DNA of 58,318 nucleotides from an uncultured Prevotellaceae bacterium (lineage in GTDB: Bacteria > Bacteroidota > Bacteroidia > Bacteroidales > Bacteroidaceae). Under the pieces are notes generated by a model. That model made no database searches, was not told the DNA's origin, and worked only from the letters and a program-made list of their open reading frames with translations. The stretch covers positions 1-58,318 of the forward strand of contig CAMVDU010000016.1 of assembly GCA_947166345.1 (NCBI GenBank). The letters run 5' to 3'. This document shows positions 8,254-16,150 of the stretch, piece after piece. The position numbers were made by a program, and so were the translations under genes. How positions within the stretch are numbered: position 1 is the stretch's first letter; every line of letters starts with the position of its first letter.

Positions 8254-10203
8254 TTATTTTTGATACGAATATTTCTCTAACAACTTCATCGTGCGCAAAA
8301 TCTCGGCAACGTTCATGGCGAAGGCCATAGCGCCACGTCCATGGAAGGGCGGGTTGCCATCGAACAGCTCAGAGATGGTACCGATGGCATGATAGTCGAT
8401 CTCGTCCTCATAGCCCACCATCTGACGCTCAATGAACGACAGGCGCGAGCGCTTGTAGAGCTTAAGGCAGGCCTCCATGTAGAAGCCGCCCAGCCAAGGC
8501 CACGCCGTACCCTGATGGTAGGCATAGTCGCGCTGTGTCTGCGGACCCACGTACATGGGGTTGTAGCCGCCACTCTTAGGCGACAGCGAGCGCAGACCCT
8601 TGGGCGTCAGCAGCTCGCGTGTGCAGATATCTACCACGCTCTTCATCTGCTGCTGCGACAGGGGCGAGTAGTCGAGGGCTACGGCAAAGATTTGGTTGGG
8701 GCGAACGCTCCAGTCCATCATGTTGCCATCCACGTAGTCGAGCAGATAGCCGTACTCGTTGACAAACGTATCGACAAACGACTGCTTGGTCTTCTGGGCC
8801 AGCGCCTCCAAGTGTTCCTGCACCTTCTTGTCATTCTGGTCGGCAGCCATCGAAGCACAGAACTTCAGGGCGTTGTACCACAGGGCATTGAACTCGACGA
8901 TATAGCCAGAACGAGGCACCACAGGACGACCGTTGGCCTCAGAGTTCATCCAGGTGATGGCCTGGTCGCGACCATCGGCAAAGAGCAAGCCGTTGTCGTC
9001 GAGACGCAGGTTGGGGTGACCACCCTTCTCAATATACTTCACGATGTCTTTCAGTAGCTTACCATACATGGCGAAGCACTTGTCGCGACCCACGTACTTG
9101 GCATACTGCTGAATGGCCCACGTGGCCCACAGGGGCACATCGGGCTTGTCCATCTCGTAAATCTTCACACTCAGGGGCTTGCCCTCCATGAACTCGCGAA
9201 GGCCCTTCTCGGCAGTCTTCATCACCAGCTCGAAATAATCGTCCTCCTCGATGGCGAGGGTCAATCCTGGCAGGGCAATGAACGTATCGCGTGCACGAGC
9301 CTTGAACCAAGGATAGCCGGCAAAGAGATAGCGGTCGTCGTTGGGCTGACGGTTGTGGAACTGATGGGCAGCCGTCACCAGACAATGATAGAAATTGTCG
9401 CGAGGCACGCGGACGTCAATCTCCTTCTGGAACAGCGTCTTCAGCGTGCTGGTCTTGATGCTTGAGGTAGAAGCCGAGAACACGATGCTCTCGCCCTTCT
9501 TGATGGGCACCTCGAAATAGCCAGGCACATAGAGATCCTCGTTGGAGGCATAGCCACGCTCCTGCTCCTTAGGATATTCAATGCCACGATACCAGTCGGG
9601 CTGGAAGATGAACTCGTTCTTCTTGTTGAACTGCATAAACAGGTCGGGATAGCCACGATACATGCAGGTCTTGATACCGTTCTCGATGAGATGGTACTCA
9701 CGGCTGGCCACAGAGTTCTCGTGCGTAAACTGACGCACAGAGCGGAAGGCCAGGAACGGACGGAAACGCAGCGTTGTAGCTGAATGGGCATCCTCCAGCG
9801 TGTAGCGGATGAGGATGCGGTCCTCGTAAGCCTGGAAAATGGTTTCGCGCTTCAGGATGACACCTCCCACACGATAGATAGTGGTAGGCACCAAGCTGGC
9901 ATCAAACTCCCGAATGTACTTATGGCCATTCGGACTGAAATGGTTGCCCTGATACTTGTGGAGTCCCAGGTTGAACTCGGCACCATGCTGCACCACCGTA
10001 CAATCGAGCGACGACAAGAGCACATGGTTCTCGTCGTCAATCTCAGGTACAGGCACTACCAGCAGACCGTGGTACTTGCGCGTATTGCAGTCAACAAGCG
10101 TTGATGAGCTGTAGGCGCCACTACGGTTGGTACGGAGCAATTCGCGACGGAGACTCTCCTCAAGATTGGTCATCACGGCTTTCTCAAATCGTAAATAACT
10201 CAT
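8254..10203 (-). CDS. Glycogen debranching enzyme (amylo-alpha-1,6-glucosidase)
   Basis: First gene of the glucan operon, 649 residues, the usual length for the archaeal/bacterial-type debranching enzyme (GDE_N followed by GDE_C). The N-terminal domain carries NRSGAYSSSTLVDCNTRKYHGLLV. The (alpha/alpha)6 catalytic domain starts around residue 280 with RYLFAGYPWFKARARDTFIALPGL, where the acidic residue in the ARDTFIALPG block is a conserved feature, and continues with YHQGTAWPWLGGFY near 560. It hydrolyses alpha-1,6 branch points of glycogen. No signal peptide. A consensus promoter lies 57-87 bases upstream. Confidence 0.9.
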   Translation of the reverse strand: MSYLRFEKAVMTNLEESLRRELLRTNRSGAYSSSTLVDCNTRKYHGLLVVPVPEIDDENHVLLSSLDCTVVQHGAEFNLGLHKYQGNHFSPNGHKYIREFDASLVPTTIYRVGGVILKRETIFQAYEDRILIRYTLEDAHSATTLRFRPFLAFRSVRQFTHENSVASREYHLIENGIKTCMYRGYPDLFMQFNKKNEFIFQPDWYRGIEYPKEQERGYASNEDLYVPGYFEVPIKKGESIVFSASTSSIKTSTLKTLFQKEIDVRVPRDNFYHCLVTAAHQFHNRQPNDDRYLFAGYPWFKARARDTFIALPGLTLAIEEDDYFELVMKTAEKGLREFMEGKPLSVKIYEMDKPDVPLWATWAIQQYAKYVGRDKCFAMYGKLLKDIVKYIEKGGHPNLRLDDNGLLFADGRDQAITWMNSEANGRPVVPRSGYIVEFNALWYNALKFCASMAADQNDKKVQEHLEALAQKTKQSFVDTFVNEYGYLLDYVDGNMMDWSVRPNQIFAVALDYSPLSQQQMKSVVDICTRELLTPKGLRSLSPKSGGYNPMYVGPQTQRDYAYHQGTAWPWLGGFYMEACLKLYKRSRLSFIERQMVGYEDEIDYHAIGTISELFDGNPPFHGRGAMAFAMNVAEILRTMKLLEKYSYQK

Positions 10204-10259
10204 AGTTCCTATTTTAGGTTTATCGTTTTAATTATTGAGTATAGTTGTAGATTTTCCTC

Positions 10260-10290
10260 CAAAAGTACGCAATTTTCGACGTATGACAAA
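10260..10290 (-). promoter_or_regulatory. Promoter of the alpha-glucan operon
   Basis: On the minus strand TTTG (10287-10290) is followed after 19 bases by TACTTTTG (10260-10267), an exact fit to the Bacteroidetes housekeeping promoter. It sits at the expected distance from the debranching enzyme start. Confidence 0.75.
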
Positions 10291-10375
10291 ATTATTTTTA
10301 AAAAATTTGCATTTTAACGGCAAAAAAGTGGTTTCCTGACAAAAATACGACCGTTTTCTGTAGTTTTCCTTCTCT

Positions 10376-11416
10376 CTATACCTGACGCAACACCTTTTCA
10401 GGATACTGCATGGTGCAGCAATGCAACGAGCCGTGCTGAAGGATAACAGCCCTACAATCGATGCCCACAATTTCACGACCTGGAAATGCTTTTTGTATCG
10501 TGTCAATGGCCTGCTGGTCCAGGTCGGGCTGATTGTAGGTTGGCACCAGCACGGCACCGTTGACGACCAGGTAGTTGGCATAGGTGGCAGGCAGGCGTTC
10601 TCCGTCTTCGTCGAAGATGGGTCTGGGCAGAGGCAGACGCAGCAGACGATAGGGACTTCCGTCGATGGTGCGGAATGTTGCCAATTGTTGTTCCATTTTC
10701 TGCAAGTCGTCATAGTGCTCGTCGTCAGGATCATCGCATCCTATATATAATAAGGTGTCGTCAGGACAGATGCGCACCAGCGTATCGATATGACCGTCAG
10801 TATCGTCACCAGCCAGATGACCGTAGTCTATCCACAGCACGCGCTGGGCACAGAGGCTATCCTTCAGACGCTCTTCGATCTGCTCCTTGCTTAGCGGTTG
10901 GTTGCGGTGAGGAGCCATCAGACAGCCTGTGGTGGTGAAAATGGTGCCCTTGCCGTCACTTTCGATAGAGCCTCCCTCGAGCACGAAGTCAAGGTGGTCT
11001 TCATAGGTGCCCCTCACCCACCCTCCTTCGTACAGGCGACGGTTGATGGCATTGTCCAAGGCTGCCTCGAACTTCTCGCCCCAGCCGTTGAAACAGAAGT
11101 CGAGCAGACGACAGTCGCCCGTCTCATCATTAACCAGCGTCAGAAAACCATGATCCCTGGCCCACGTATCGTTGCTAGAAATCGCACAAAGGGTCAGACC
11201 CTTTGTGTCATTTTCGTCTGGAAAGGGGTTGATGCCGGCAGGTGCCACTACCAGTAGCGGCTCACGCTTCATGATTTCGCGTGCCATCACCCTGTAGGTA
11301 TCCTCTATCTCGTTGAGCATTGGTGCCCAGTCGGTCTGGGCGTGGGGCCACGTCAGCTGCACACCGCTCTGTGGCTCCCACTCGGCTGCCAGTCTGTAGT
11401 TACTGTTCTGTTTCAT
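10376..11416 (-). CDS. aguA: Agmatine deiminase
   Basis: Hydrolyses agmatine to N-carbamoylputrescine and ammonia, the step before the amidase encoded at 12511-13389. It is a member of the guanidino-modifying superfamily (PAD_porph). Visible signatures are the N-terminal AEWEPQSGVQLTWPHAQTDW, GGSIESDGKGT with the substrate-binding acid, HLAGDDTDGHIDT with the catalytic His, and a C-terminal block ending QHGSLHCCTMQ that supplies the nucleophilic Cys. The start chosen (MKQNSNYRL) gives 346 residues, the family's usual length. The longer reading would begin upstream of the promoter element at 11443-11451. Confidence 0.92.
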   Translation of the reverse strand: MKQNSNYRLAAEWEPQSGVQLTWPHAQTDWAPMLNEIEDTYRVMAREIMKREPLLVVAPAGINPFPDENDTKGLTLCAISSNDTWARDHGFLTLVNDETGDCRLLDFCFNGWGEKFEAALDNAINRRLYEGGWVRGTYEDHLDFVLEGGSIESDGKGTIFTTTGCLMAPHRNQPLSKEQIEERLKDSLCAQRVLWIDYGHLAGDDTDGHIDTLVRICPDDTLLYIGCDDPDDEHYDDLQKMEQQLATFRTIDGSPYRLLRLPLPRPIFDEDGERLPATYANYLVVNGAVLVPTYNQPDLDQQAIDTIQKAFPGREIVGIDCRAVILQHGSLHCCTMQYPEKVLRQV

Positions 11417-11442
11417 GTAGTAATAATCGCTGAATCTTTGTT

Positions 11443-11451
11443 GCAAAGGTA
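11443..11451 (-). promoter_or_regulatory. -7 promoter element of the agmatine deiminase gene
   Basis: TACCTTTGC on the minus strand, about 27 bases before the chosen ATG. A TTTG lies upstream but with a spacer of about 16 bases, shorter than usual. Confidence 0.55.
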
Positions 11452-11535
11452 CGAAAAATATCAGGAACAAAGGTCCTTGTGCATGCATTTTTCAAAAAAA
11501 ACTGTATTTTCGCTCTCTAATTCATAATTAATTAG

Positions 11536-11544
11536 TATCTTTGC
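11536..11544 (+). promoter_or_regulatory. -7 promoter element for the lipid kinase operon
   Basis: TATCTTTGC on the plus strand, 19 bases before the lipid kinase ATG, in the divergent spacer shared with the agmatine deiminase gene. The upstream -33 box is weak. Confidence 0.55.
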
Positions 11545-11563
11545 AGGATAATTACAGGCAACG

Positions 11564-12499
11564 ATGATGACTGAAGACAACAGATGGGGCATTCTCTACT
11601 GCCCACGAAACGGCATACGAAGCAAGCGCAAACGCTGGGAAAGGCTGCAACATGAGCTGGACGCACAAGGTGTAAAATACGACTTTGTGCAGAGCGAGAA
11701 GTCTGACAGCGTGGAGCGTCTGGTGACCATGCTGATACGCAACGGCTACAAGACCATCGTCATCGTAGGCGGCGACTCGGCACTCAACGATGCCGTGAAC
11801 TGTCTGATGAAAGAAGAGAAGGCTGTTCGTGACGGCATCTGTCTGGGACTGGTGCCCAATGGCACACTGAACGACTTTGCCCGCTTCTGGGGATTCAAGG
11901 AGGATGATGACACCCAGACCGTAGAGTGGCTCGTCAAAAGACGCGTCAGAAAGATTGACCTGGGCTGCATACGCTATACTGACAAGAACGGTAAACCTCA
12001 GCATCGCTACTTTCTTAACTGTGTCAACATTGGCACCACAGCCGATATCATGAACCTGCGCCAGCAGACGCGCAAACTGTTTGGCTCGAAGATGCTGTCG
12101 TTCATCTCGTCCATCATCCTGAAAATCTTCCATCGCAAGGACTACAAGATGCGTATCCACATCAACGAGGAGGTGGTGGACCGCAAGATTATGACCGTCT
12201 GCGTGGGCAATGCTCGAGGCTATGGACAGACACCCAGCGCCGTACCCTACAACGGCATGCTCGACGTCACGGTGGTCTATGACCCACAGGTGCTGCAACT
12301 GTTCAGCGGGCTGTGGCTGCTGGTGTCAGGACGCTTCCTGAACCACAACAGCGTGCACCCCTATCGCACACAGGAGATGCGTGTTGAAGAGGCGCCAAAG
12401 GCATTAGTAGGTATTGACGGACGACTGATGGAGACGCCTGTCGGCGAATACAGGCTGACTGCAGAACTAGAGGTTGTTAATTTTTTGATTCCAAGCTAA
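11564..12499 (+). CDS. Diacylglycerol/lipid kinase family protein
   Basis: DAGK_cat/YegS-type lipid kinase fold. The nucleotide-binding region reads VIVGGDSALNDAVNCL near residue 65, where most relatives have GGDGT followed by N-[DE]. The second signature GLVPNGTLNDFARFWGF near 105 is intact. The C-terminal half has the usual two-layer beta domain (MLDVTVVYDP, GIDGRLMETP). It would phosphorylate a lipid such as diacylglycerol at the membrane; the substrate is unknown. The Ser in place of the second Gly of GGDG is unusual and could lower activity. It is followed 11 bases later by the amidase gene, so a polyamine-pathway gene is expressed behind it. Start: M at 11564 or 11567. Confidence 0.85.
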   Translation: MMTEDNRWGILYCPRNGIRSKRKRWERLQHELDAQGVKYDFVQSEKSDSVERLVTMLIRNGYKTIVIVGGDSALNDAVNCLMKEEKAVRDGICLGLVPNGTLNDFARFWGFKEDDDTQTVEWLVKRRVRKIDLGCIRYTDKNGKPQHRYFLNCVNIGTTADIMNLRQQTRKLFGSKMLSFISSIILKIFHRKDYKMRIHINEEVVDRKIMTVCVGNARGYGQTPSAVPYNGMLDVTVVYDPQVLQLFSGLWLLVSGRFLNHNSVHPYRTQEMRVEEAPKALVGIDGRLMETPVGEYRLTAELEVVNFLIPS

Positions 12500-12510
12500 T
12501 TAGACAACAT

Positions 12511-13389
12511 ATGAGAAAACTGAAGATAGGATTCCTACAGCAGCACAACACCGAAGATACGGTGAACAACGTAGAACGGCTGTGTGACGGCATTCGCGAT
12601 CTGGCCCACAGAGGTGCCCAACTGGTAGTGCTACAAGAGTTGCACAACTCGCTCTATTTCTGCCAAGAGGAGAATGTCGATCTGTTCAATCTGGCAGAGC
12701 CCATCCCTGGACCCTCGACAGAGATCTATGGACGTGTGGCACGCGAGTGTGGCATTGTGCTGGTCACCTCGCTCTTCGAACGCCGTGCACCAGGCCTTTA
12801 CCACAACACGGCCGTCGTCTTCGAGAAAGACGGCACCATCGCTGGCAAGTATCGTAAGATGCACATCCCCGATGATCCTGGCTACTACGAGAAGTTCTAC
12901 TTCACGCCTGGCGATCTGGGCTTCCAGCCTATCGATACCAGTGTAGGACGTCTGGGCGTGCTGGTGTGCTGGGACCAGTGGTATCCTGAGGCAGCACGTC
13001 TCATGGCGCTGGCTGGTGCAGAGATGCTCATCTATCCTACGGCCATCGGCTGGGACCCCAACGACACACCCGATGAACAGGAACGCCAGCGTATGGCTTG
13101 GCAGACGGTGATGCGCGGACACGCTGTTGCCAACGGTCTGCCCGTCGTAGCCGTCAACCGTGTGGGAGAAGAAAAGGGGCTTACCCCTCAACGCTTCTGG
13201 GGCACCTCGTTCGTCTGCGGACCACAGGGAGAACTCTATTACGAAGCCTCTACAGACGACGAGGAGAGCATCATCGTCGATATCGATATGGAGCGTTCCG
13301 AACAGGTACGCCGCTGGTGGCCGTTCCTGCGCGACCGTCGCATAGACAGTTATAAAGGACTGACAGAACGTTTTCTCGACAAACAATAA
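12511..13389 (+). CDS. aguB: N-carbamoylputrescine amidase
   Basis: Nitrilase-superfamily hydrolase that converts N-carbamoylputrescine to putrescine, CO2 and ammonia, completing the agmatine route begun by the deiminase at 10376-11416. The catalytic triad is visible: Glu in LVVLQELHN, Lys in YRKMHIPDDPGYYEK, and Cys in GVLVCWDQWYPEAAR near residue 155. The block PGYYEKFYFTPGD is typical of this subfamily rather than of beta-ureidopropionase. At 292 residues it has normal length. It is separated from the lipid kinase by 11 bases and from serB by 14, so the three probably share a transcript. Confidence 0.92.
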   Translation: MRKLKIGFLQQHNTEDTVNNVERLCDGIRDLAHRGAQLVVLQELHNSLYFCQEENVDLFNLAEPIPGPSTEIYGRVARECGIVLVTSLFERRAPGLYHNTAVVFEKDGTIAGKYRKMHIPDDPGYYEKFYFTPGDLGFQPIDTSVGRLGVLVCWDQWYPEAARLMALAGAEMLIYPTAIGWDPNDTPDEQERQRMAWQTVMRGHAVANGLPVVAVNRVGEEKGLTPQRFWGTSFVCGPQGELYYEASTDDEESIIVDIDMERSEQVRRWWPFLRDRRIDSYKGLTERFLDKQ

Positions 13390-13403
13390 CACAGATTTCA
13401 CAG

Positions 13404-14651
13404 ATGACACAGACTGCAACTGACAAGCAAGAACAAATACTTGTACGCATCACGGGTCAGGACCGTCCTGGTCTGACGGCCTCCATCATGGGTATTCTGG
13501 CAAAATACGACGCCCAGATTCTCGACATCGGTCAGGCCGACATCCACTCTACCCTATCACTGGGCATTCTCATCCGCATGAACGAGATGAACTCGGGTCA
13601 GGTGATGAAGGAACTGCTGTTCAAGGCCACCGAACTGGGGGTAAACATTGGCTTCTCGCCCATTGGCGACGATGAGTACGAGGACTGGGTGGGACACCAG
13701 GGCAAGAACCGCTATATCCTGATGGTCATGGGGCGCTCGCTGGAAGCGCGACAGATAGAGGCTGCCACACGCATCATTGCCGATCAAGGCTTCAACATCG
13801 ACGCCATCCGACGCATGACGGGTCGCAAGAGTATCAAGAACCCTGCCAAGCACATTCGTGCCTGCATCGAGTTTTCGCTGCGTGGCGAACCTGCCAACCG
13901 TCAGGAGATGCAGCGCAGACTGATGAAACTGTCGAGCGAGATGGAGATTGACTTCTCGTTTCAGAAGGATGATATGTTCCGTCGCATGCGCCGTCTCATC
14001 TGTTTCGATATGGACTCCACGCTCATCCAAACCGAGTGTATCGACGAGCTGGCCGAACGAGCTGGCGTGGGTGCTGAGGTACGTGCCATCACGGAGAGTG
14101 CCATGCGTGGCGAGATTGACTTCAAGGAGAGTTTTACGCGCAGGGTCTCGCTGCTGAAGGGTCTCGACGTGAGCGTGATGCAGGAGATTGCAGAGAATCT
14201 GCCTATCACAGAGGGGGCCGACCGCTTGATGACCATATTAAAGAGGTGTGGCTACAAGATTGCCATCCTCAGCGGTGGTTTTACCTTCTTTGGCGAGTAT
14301 CTGCAGCGTCGCTACGGCATCGACTATGTGTATGCCAACGAGTTGGAGATTGACGAGAACGGCAAGTTGACAGGTCACTACGTGGGCGACATTGTGGACG
14401 GCCAGCGTAAGGCCGAACTGCTGAAGCTGATTGCCCAGGTGGAGAAAGTGAATCTGGCTCAGACCATCGCTGTGGGCGACGGTGCCAACGACCTGCCCAT
14501 GATTTCGGAAGCCGGACTGGGTATCGCCTTCCATGCAAAGCCGCGTGTGGTGGCCAACGCCAAACAGAGCATCAACACCATCGGACTGGACGGCGTGCTC
14601 TACTTCCTGGGCTTCAAGGATTCTTATCTGGGCGATCAGGGCAAGATGTAA
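13404..14651 (+). CDS. serB: Phosphoserine phosphatase with N-terminal ACT domains
   Basis: Last step of serine synthesis: phosphoserine to serine plus phosphate, in the cytoplasm. The C-terminal HAD domain has the nucleophile motif CFDMDSTLIQTECIDELA near residue 200, ILSGGFTFF near 290 and the metal-binding VGDGANDLPMI near 355. The first 190 residues form two ACT-like domains (VRITGQDRPGLTASIMGIL, then YILMVMGRSLEARQIEAATRI), a layout common in Bacteroidetes and a likely site of amino-acid feedback. The stop codon shares one base with the ATG of the next gene, so translation is probably coupled. Confidence 0.93.
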   Translation: MTQTATDKQEQILVRITGQDRPGLTASIMGILAKYDAQILDIGQADIHSTLSLGILIRMNEMNSGQVMKELLFKATELGVNIGFSPIGDDEYEDWVGHQGKNRYILMVMGRSLEARQIEAATRIIADQGFNIDAIRRMTGRKSIKNPAKHIRACIEFSLRGEPANRQEMQRRLMKLSSEMEIDFSFQKDDMFRRMRRLICFDMDSTLIQTECIDELAERAGVGAEVRAITESAMRGEIDFKESFTRRVSLLKGLDVSVMQEIAENLPITEGADRLMTILKRCGYKIAILSGGFTFFGEYLQRRYGIDYVYANELEIDENGKLTGHYVGDIVDGQRKAELLKLIAQVEKVNLAQTIAVGDGANDLPMISEAGLGIAFHAKPRVVANAKQSINTIGLDGVLYFLGFKDSYLGDQGKM

Positions 14652-15379
14652 TGACACTGGAGGAACGCATCAGACGACGTTTCCGTACGGCTCTCGTGAA
14701 GTACGGACTAACTGAGGATGGCGACAAGATTCTCGTGGGTCTTTCAGGTGGCAAGGACTCGCTCTGTCTGCTGGAGTTGCTGGCAGCACAGGCCCGCATC
14801 CACAAGCCAGCCATCCGCGTGGAAGCACTCCACGTGAGGATGGAAAATATCCACTATGAGACTGATACAACGTGGTTGCAGGCTTTCTGCAACCAATTGG
14901 GCGTACCCCTGCATATACGCACCACCCGCTTCGATGAAGCCAAGGCCAAAGAAAAAGGGAAGCCTACATGTTTCCTTTGTTCGTGGATGCGTCGTAAGGA
15001 GCTGTTCAACGTGGCTCAGGAGCTGGGATGCAATAAGATAGCACTCGGACATCATCAGGATGACATCATCCACACGTCGCTGATGAACATCTTCTTTCAA
15101 GGTCATTTTGCCACGATGCCAGCACGACTGAAACTGCGCAAGATGCCGCTCACCATCATCCGTCCACTCTGTCTGGAGCACGAAGCCGACATCGAGGCAC
15201 TCGCCCTTGAGCACCACTATGAGAAACAGCTGAAGTTGTGCCCCTACGAGCACGACTCCCAGCGCACCACCATGCGCCGTCTCTACGAACAGATGGAGCA
15301 GTGCAACCCTGAGGTGCGCTACTCCATCTGGAACGCCCTCGAACGGGAGGGCAAACTCATTGAAGAGGAAGTGGATTAG
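14651..15379 (+). CDS. TtcA-like tRNA 2-thiocytidine synthase (PP-loop, Fe-S)
   Basis: PP-loop ATPase with the adenylation motif GLSGGKDSLCLLELL near residue 30. A CFLC pair near 112 and a third Cys in LKLCPYEHD near 195 match the three cysteines that hold the [4Fe-4S] cluster in TtcA, the enzyme that thiolates C32 of some tRNAs. GHHQDDIIHTSLMNIFFQG is also typical. At 242 residues it is somewhat shorter than E. coli TtcA. The start overlaps the serB stop by one base. The stop overlaps that of the opposing lipoprotein gene by four bases, leaving no room for a conventional terminator. Confidence 0.82.
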   Translation: MTLEERIRRRFRTALVKYGLTEDGDKILVGLSGGKDSLCLLELLAAQARIHKPAIRVEALHVRMENIHYETDTTWLQAFCNQLGVPLHIRTTRFDEAKAKEKGKPTCFLCSWMRRKELFNVAQELGCNKIALGHHQDDIIHTSLMNIFFQGHFATMPARLKLRKMPLTIIRPLCLEHEADIEALALEHHYEKQLKLCPYEHDSQRTTMRRLYEQMEQCNPEVRYSIWNALEREGKLIEEEVD

Positions 15380-15756
15380 TTCTGGATACTCTTACGAAGC
15401 TGCTCAGCGGCATTCTTCACATTCTCAGCATCCGTCTTTACCTGGTTGACATCCTGCTTCACCTGGTCAACAGTCTTCTGAGCGTTCTCAACGGTCTTCT
15501 GACCCTTCTCGATAGCGTTTTCTACAGCATCCTTACCTTTGTTGTACTCATCGCAAAGACCGTCCTTGGCCTCGCCACAGCACTCATCGGAAGACTTAGC
15601 TTCCTTGCAGCAGTCACCATCCTTCTTCACCTCCTCAGTGTTCTGCTGAGCATCGTTCTTGGTGCTGTCAGCGTCACCACCCTTACCAGTGTTACCACAT
15701 GCTGCGAAAGCCATACCCATAGCCAGAGCAGCAATTGCAAAAATAGACTTTTTCAT
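15376..15756 (-). CDS. Small lipoprotein with amphipathic repeat helix
   Basis: Revised start MKKSIFAIAALAMGMAFAAC: a signal peptide with a lipobox ending at Cys, 126 residues in all. The upstream promoter element at 15795-15803 excludes the longer reading. The mature part has a Cys-rich patch (DCCKEAKSSDECCGEA) and then about 60 residues of heptad-like helix (NAIEKGQKTVENAQKTVDQVKQDVNQVKTDAENVK). This pattern resembles LEA-like or YtxH/CsbD-type stress proteins, but I cannot name a family. The paired cysteines may bind metal or form disulfides. Confidence 0.7.
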   Translation of the reverse strand: MKKSIFAIAALAMGMAFAACGNTGKGGDADSTKNDAQQNTEEVKKDGDCCKEAKSSDECCGEAKDGLCDEYNKGKDAVENAIEKGQKTVENAQKTVDQVKQDVNQVKTDAENVKNAAEQLRKSIQN

Positions 15757-15794
15757 TTTCTGTACTATAATTAAAAGTAAATTAAATATCGGCT

Positions 15795-15803
15795 GCAAAA
15801 GTA
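15795..15803 (-). promoter_or_regulatory. Promoter of the small lipoprotein gene
   Basis: TACTTTTGC on the minus strand with TTTG about 17 bases further upstream. It lies 39 bases before the lipoprotein ATG and supports that start. Confidence 0.6.
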
Positions 15804-15878
15804 CTGTTTTTATTCCAAACATCCAAATTCTTAGGAAGAAAATCGCAGTTAATAATCGTCCCCACCGATTTCAGAAGC

Positions 15879-15944
15879 ACTTCTCAACGCAAGCAGCCAC
15901 ACTTCTCAACACAAACTGACACACTTCTCAACACAAACTGACAC
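15879..15944. repeat. 22-bp tandem array, family 1
   Basis: Three head-to-tail units starting at 15879, 15901 and 15923, each beginning ACTTCTCAAC. The last two are identical (followed by ACAAACTGACAC) and the first differs in its second half. The period is exactly 22 bases, so it is not a coding repeat. It lies downstream of the RAYT gene. Confidence 0.9.
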
Positions 15945-15959
15945 GCTTTCCTACCGCGT

Positions 15960-16047
15960 GACTTAAGTCAAAAGGTTGTCTGACTTAAGTCAAAAGGTCT
16001 CGTGACTTAAGTCAAAAGGTCGTTCGACTTAAGTCAAGTGGGTGCCT
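15960..16047. repeat. 22-bp palindromic array, family 2
   Basis: Four units starting at 15960, 15982, 16004 and 16026. Each opens with the perfect palindrome GACTTAAGTC; the first three continue AAAAGGT and then five variable bases, and the fourth diverges after the palindrome. The spacing of exactly 22 bases puts the palindromes on nearly the same face of the helix, as expected for an operator array or a nuclease recognition array. No gene lies within the tract. Confidence 0.9.
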
Positions 16048-16150
16048 TCTGCGTCACTTCGCCTCGCCGACAGCGTCATCTTGCCCTGCAAGGGACTCCG
16101 TTTGTGTACAAACCGACTAAAAGATGTCCTTGCTTACGTAGGAATGCTCT

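Noticed and set aside
15879..16047. Possible CRISPR array in the repeat tract near the RAYT gene
   Set aside because: Unit length is only 22 bp with no 30-40 bp spacers, the repeats abut one another and no cas genes are present.
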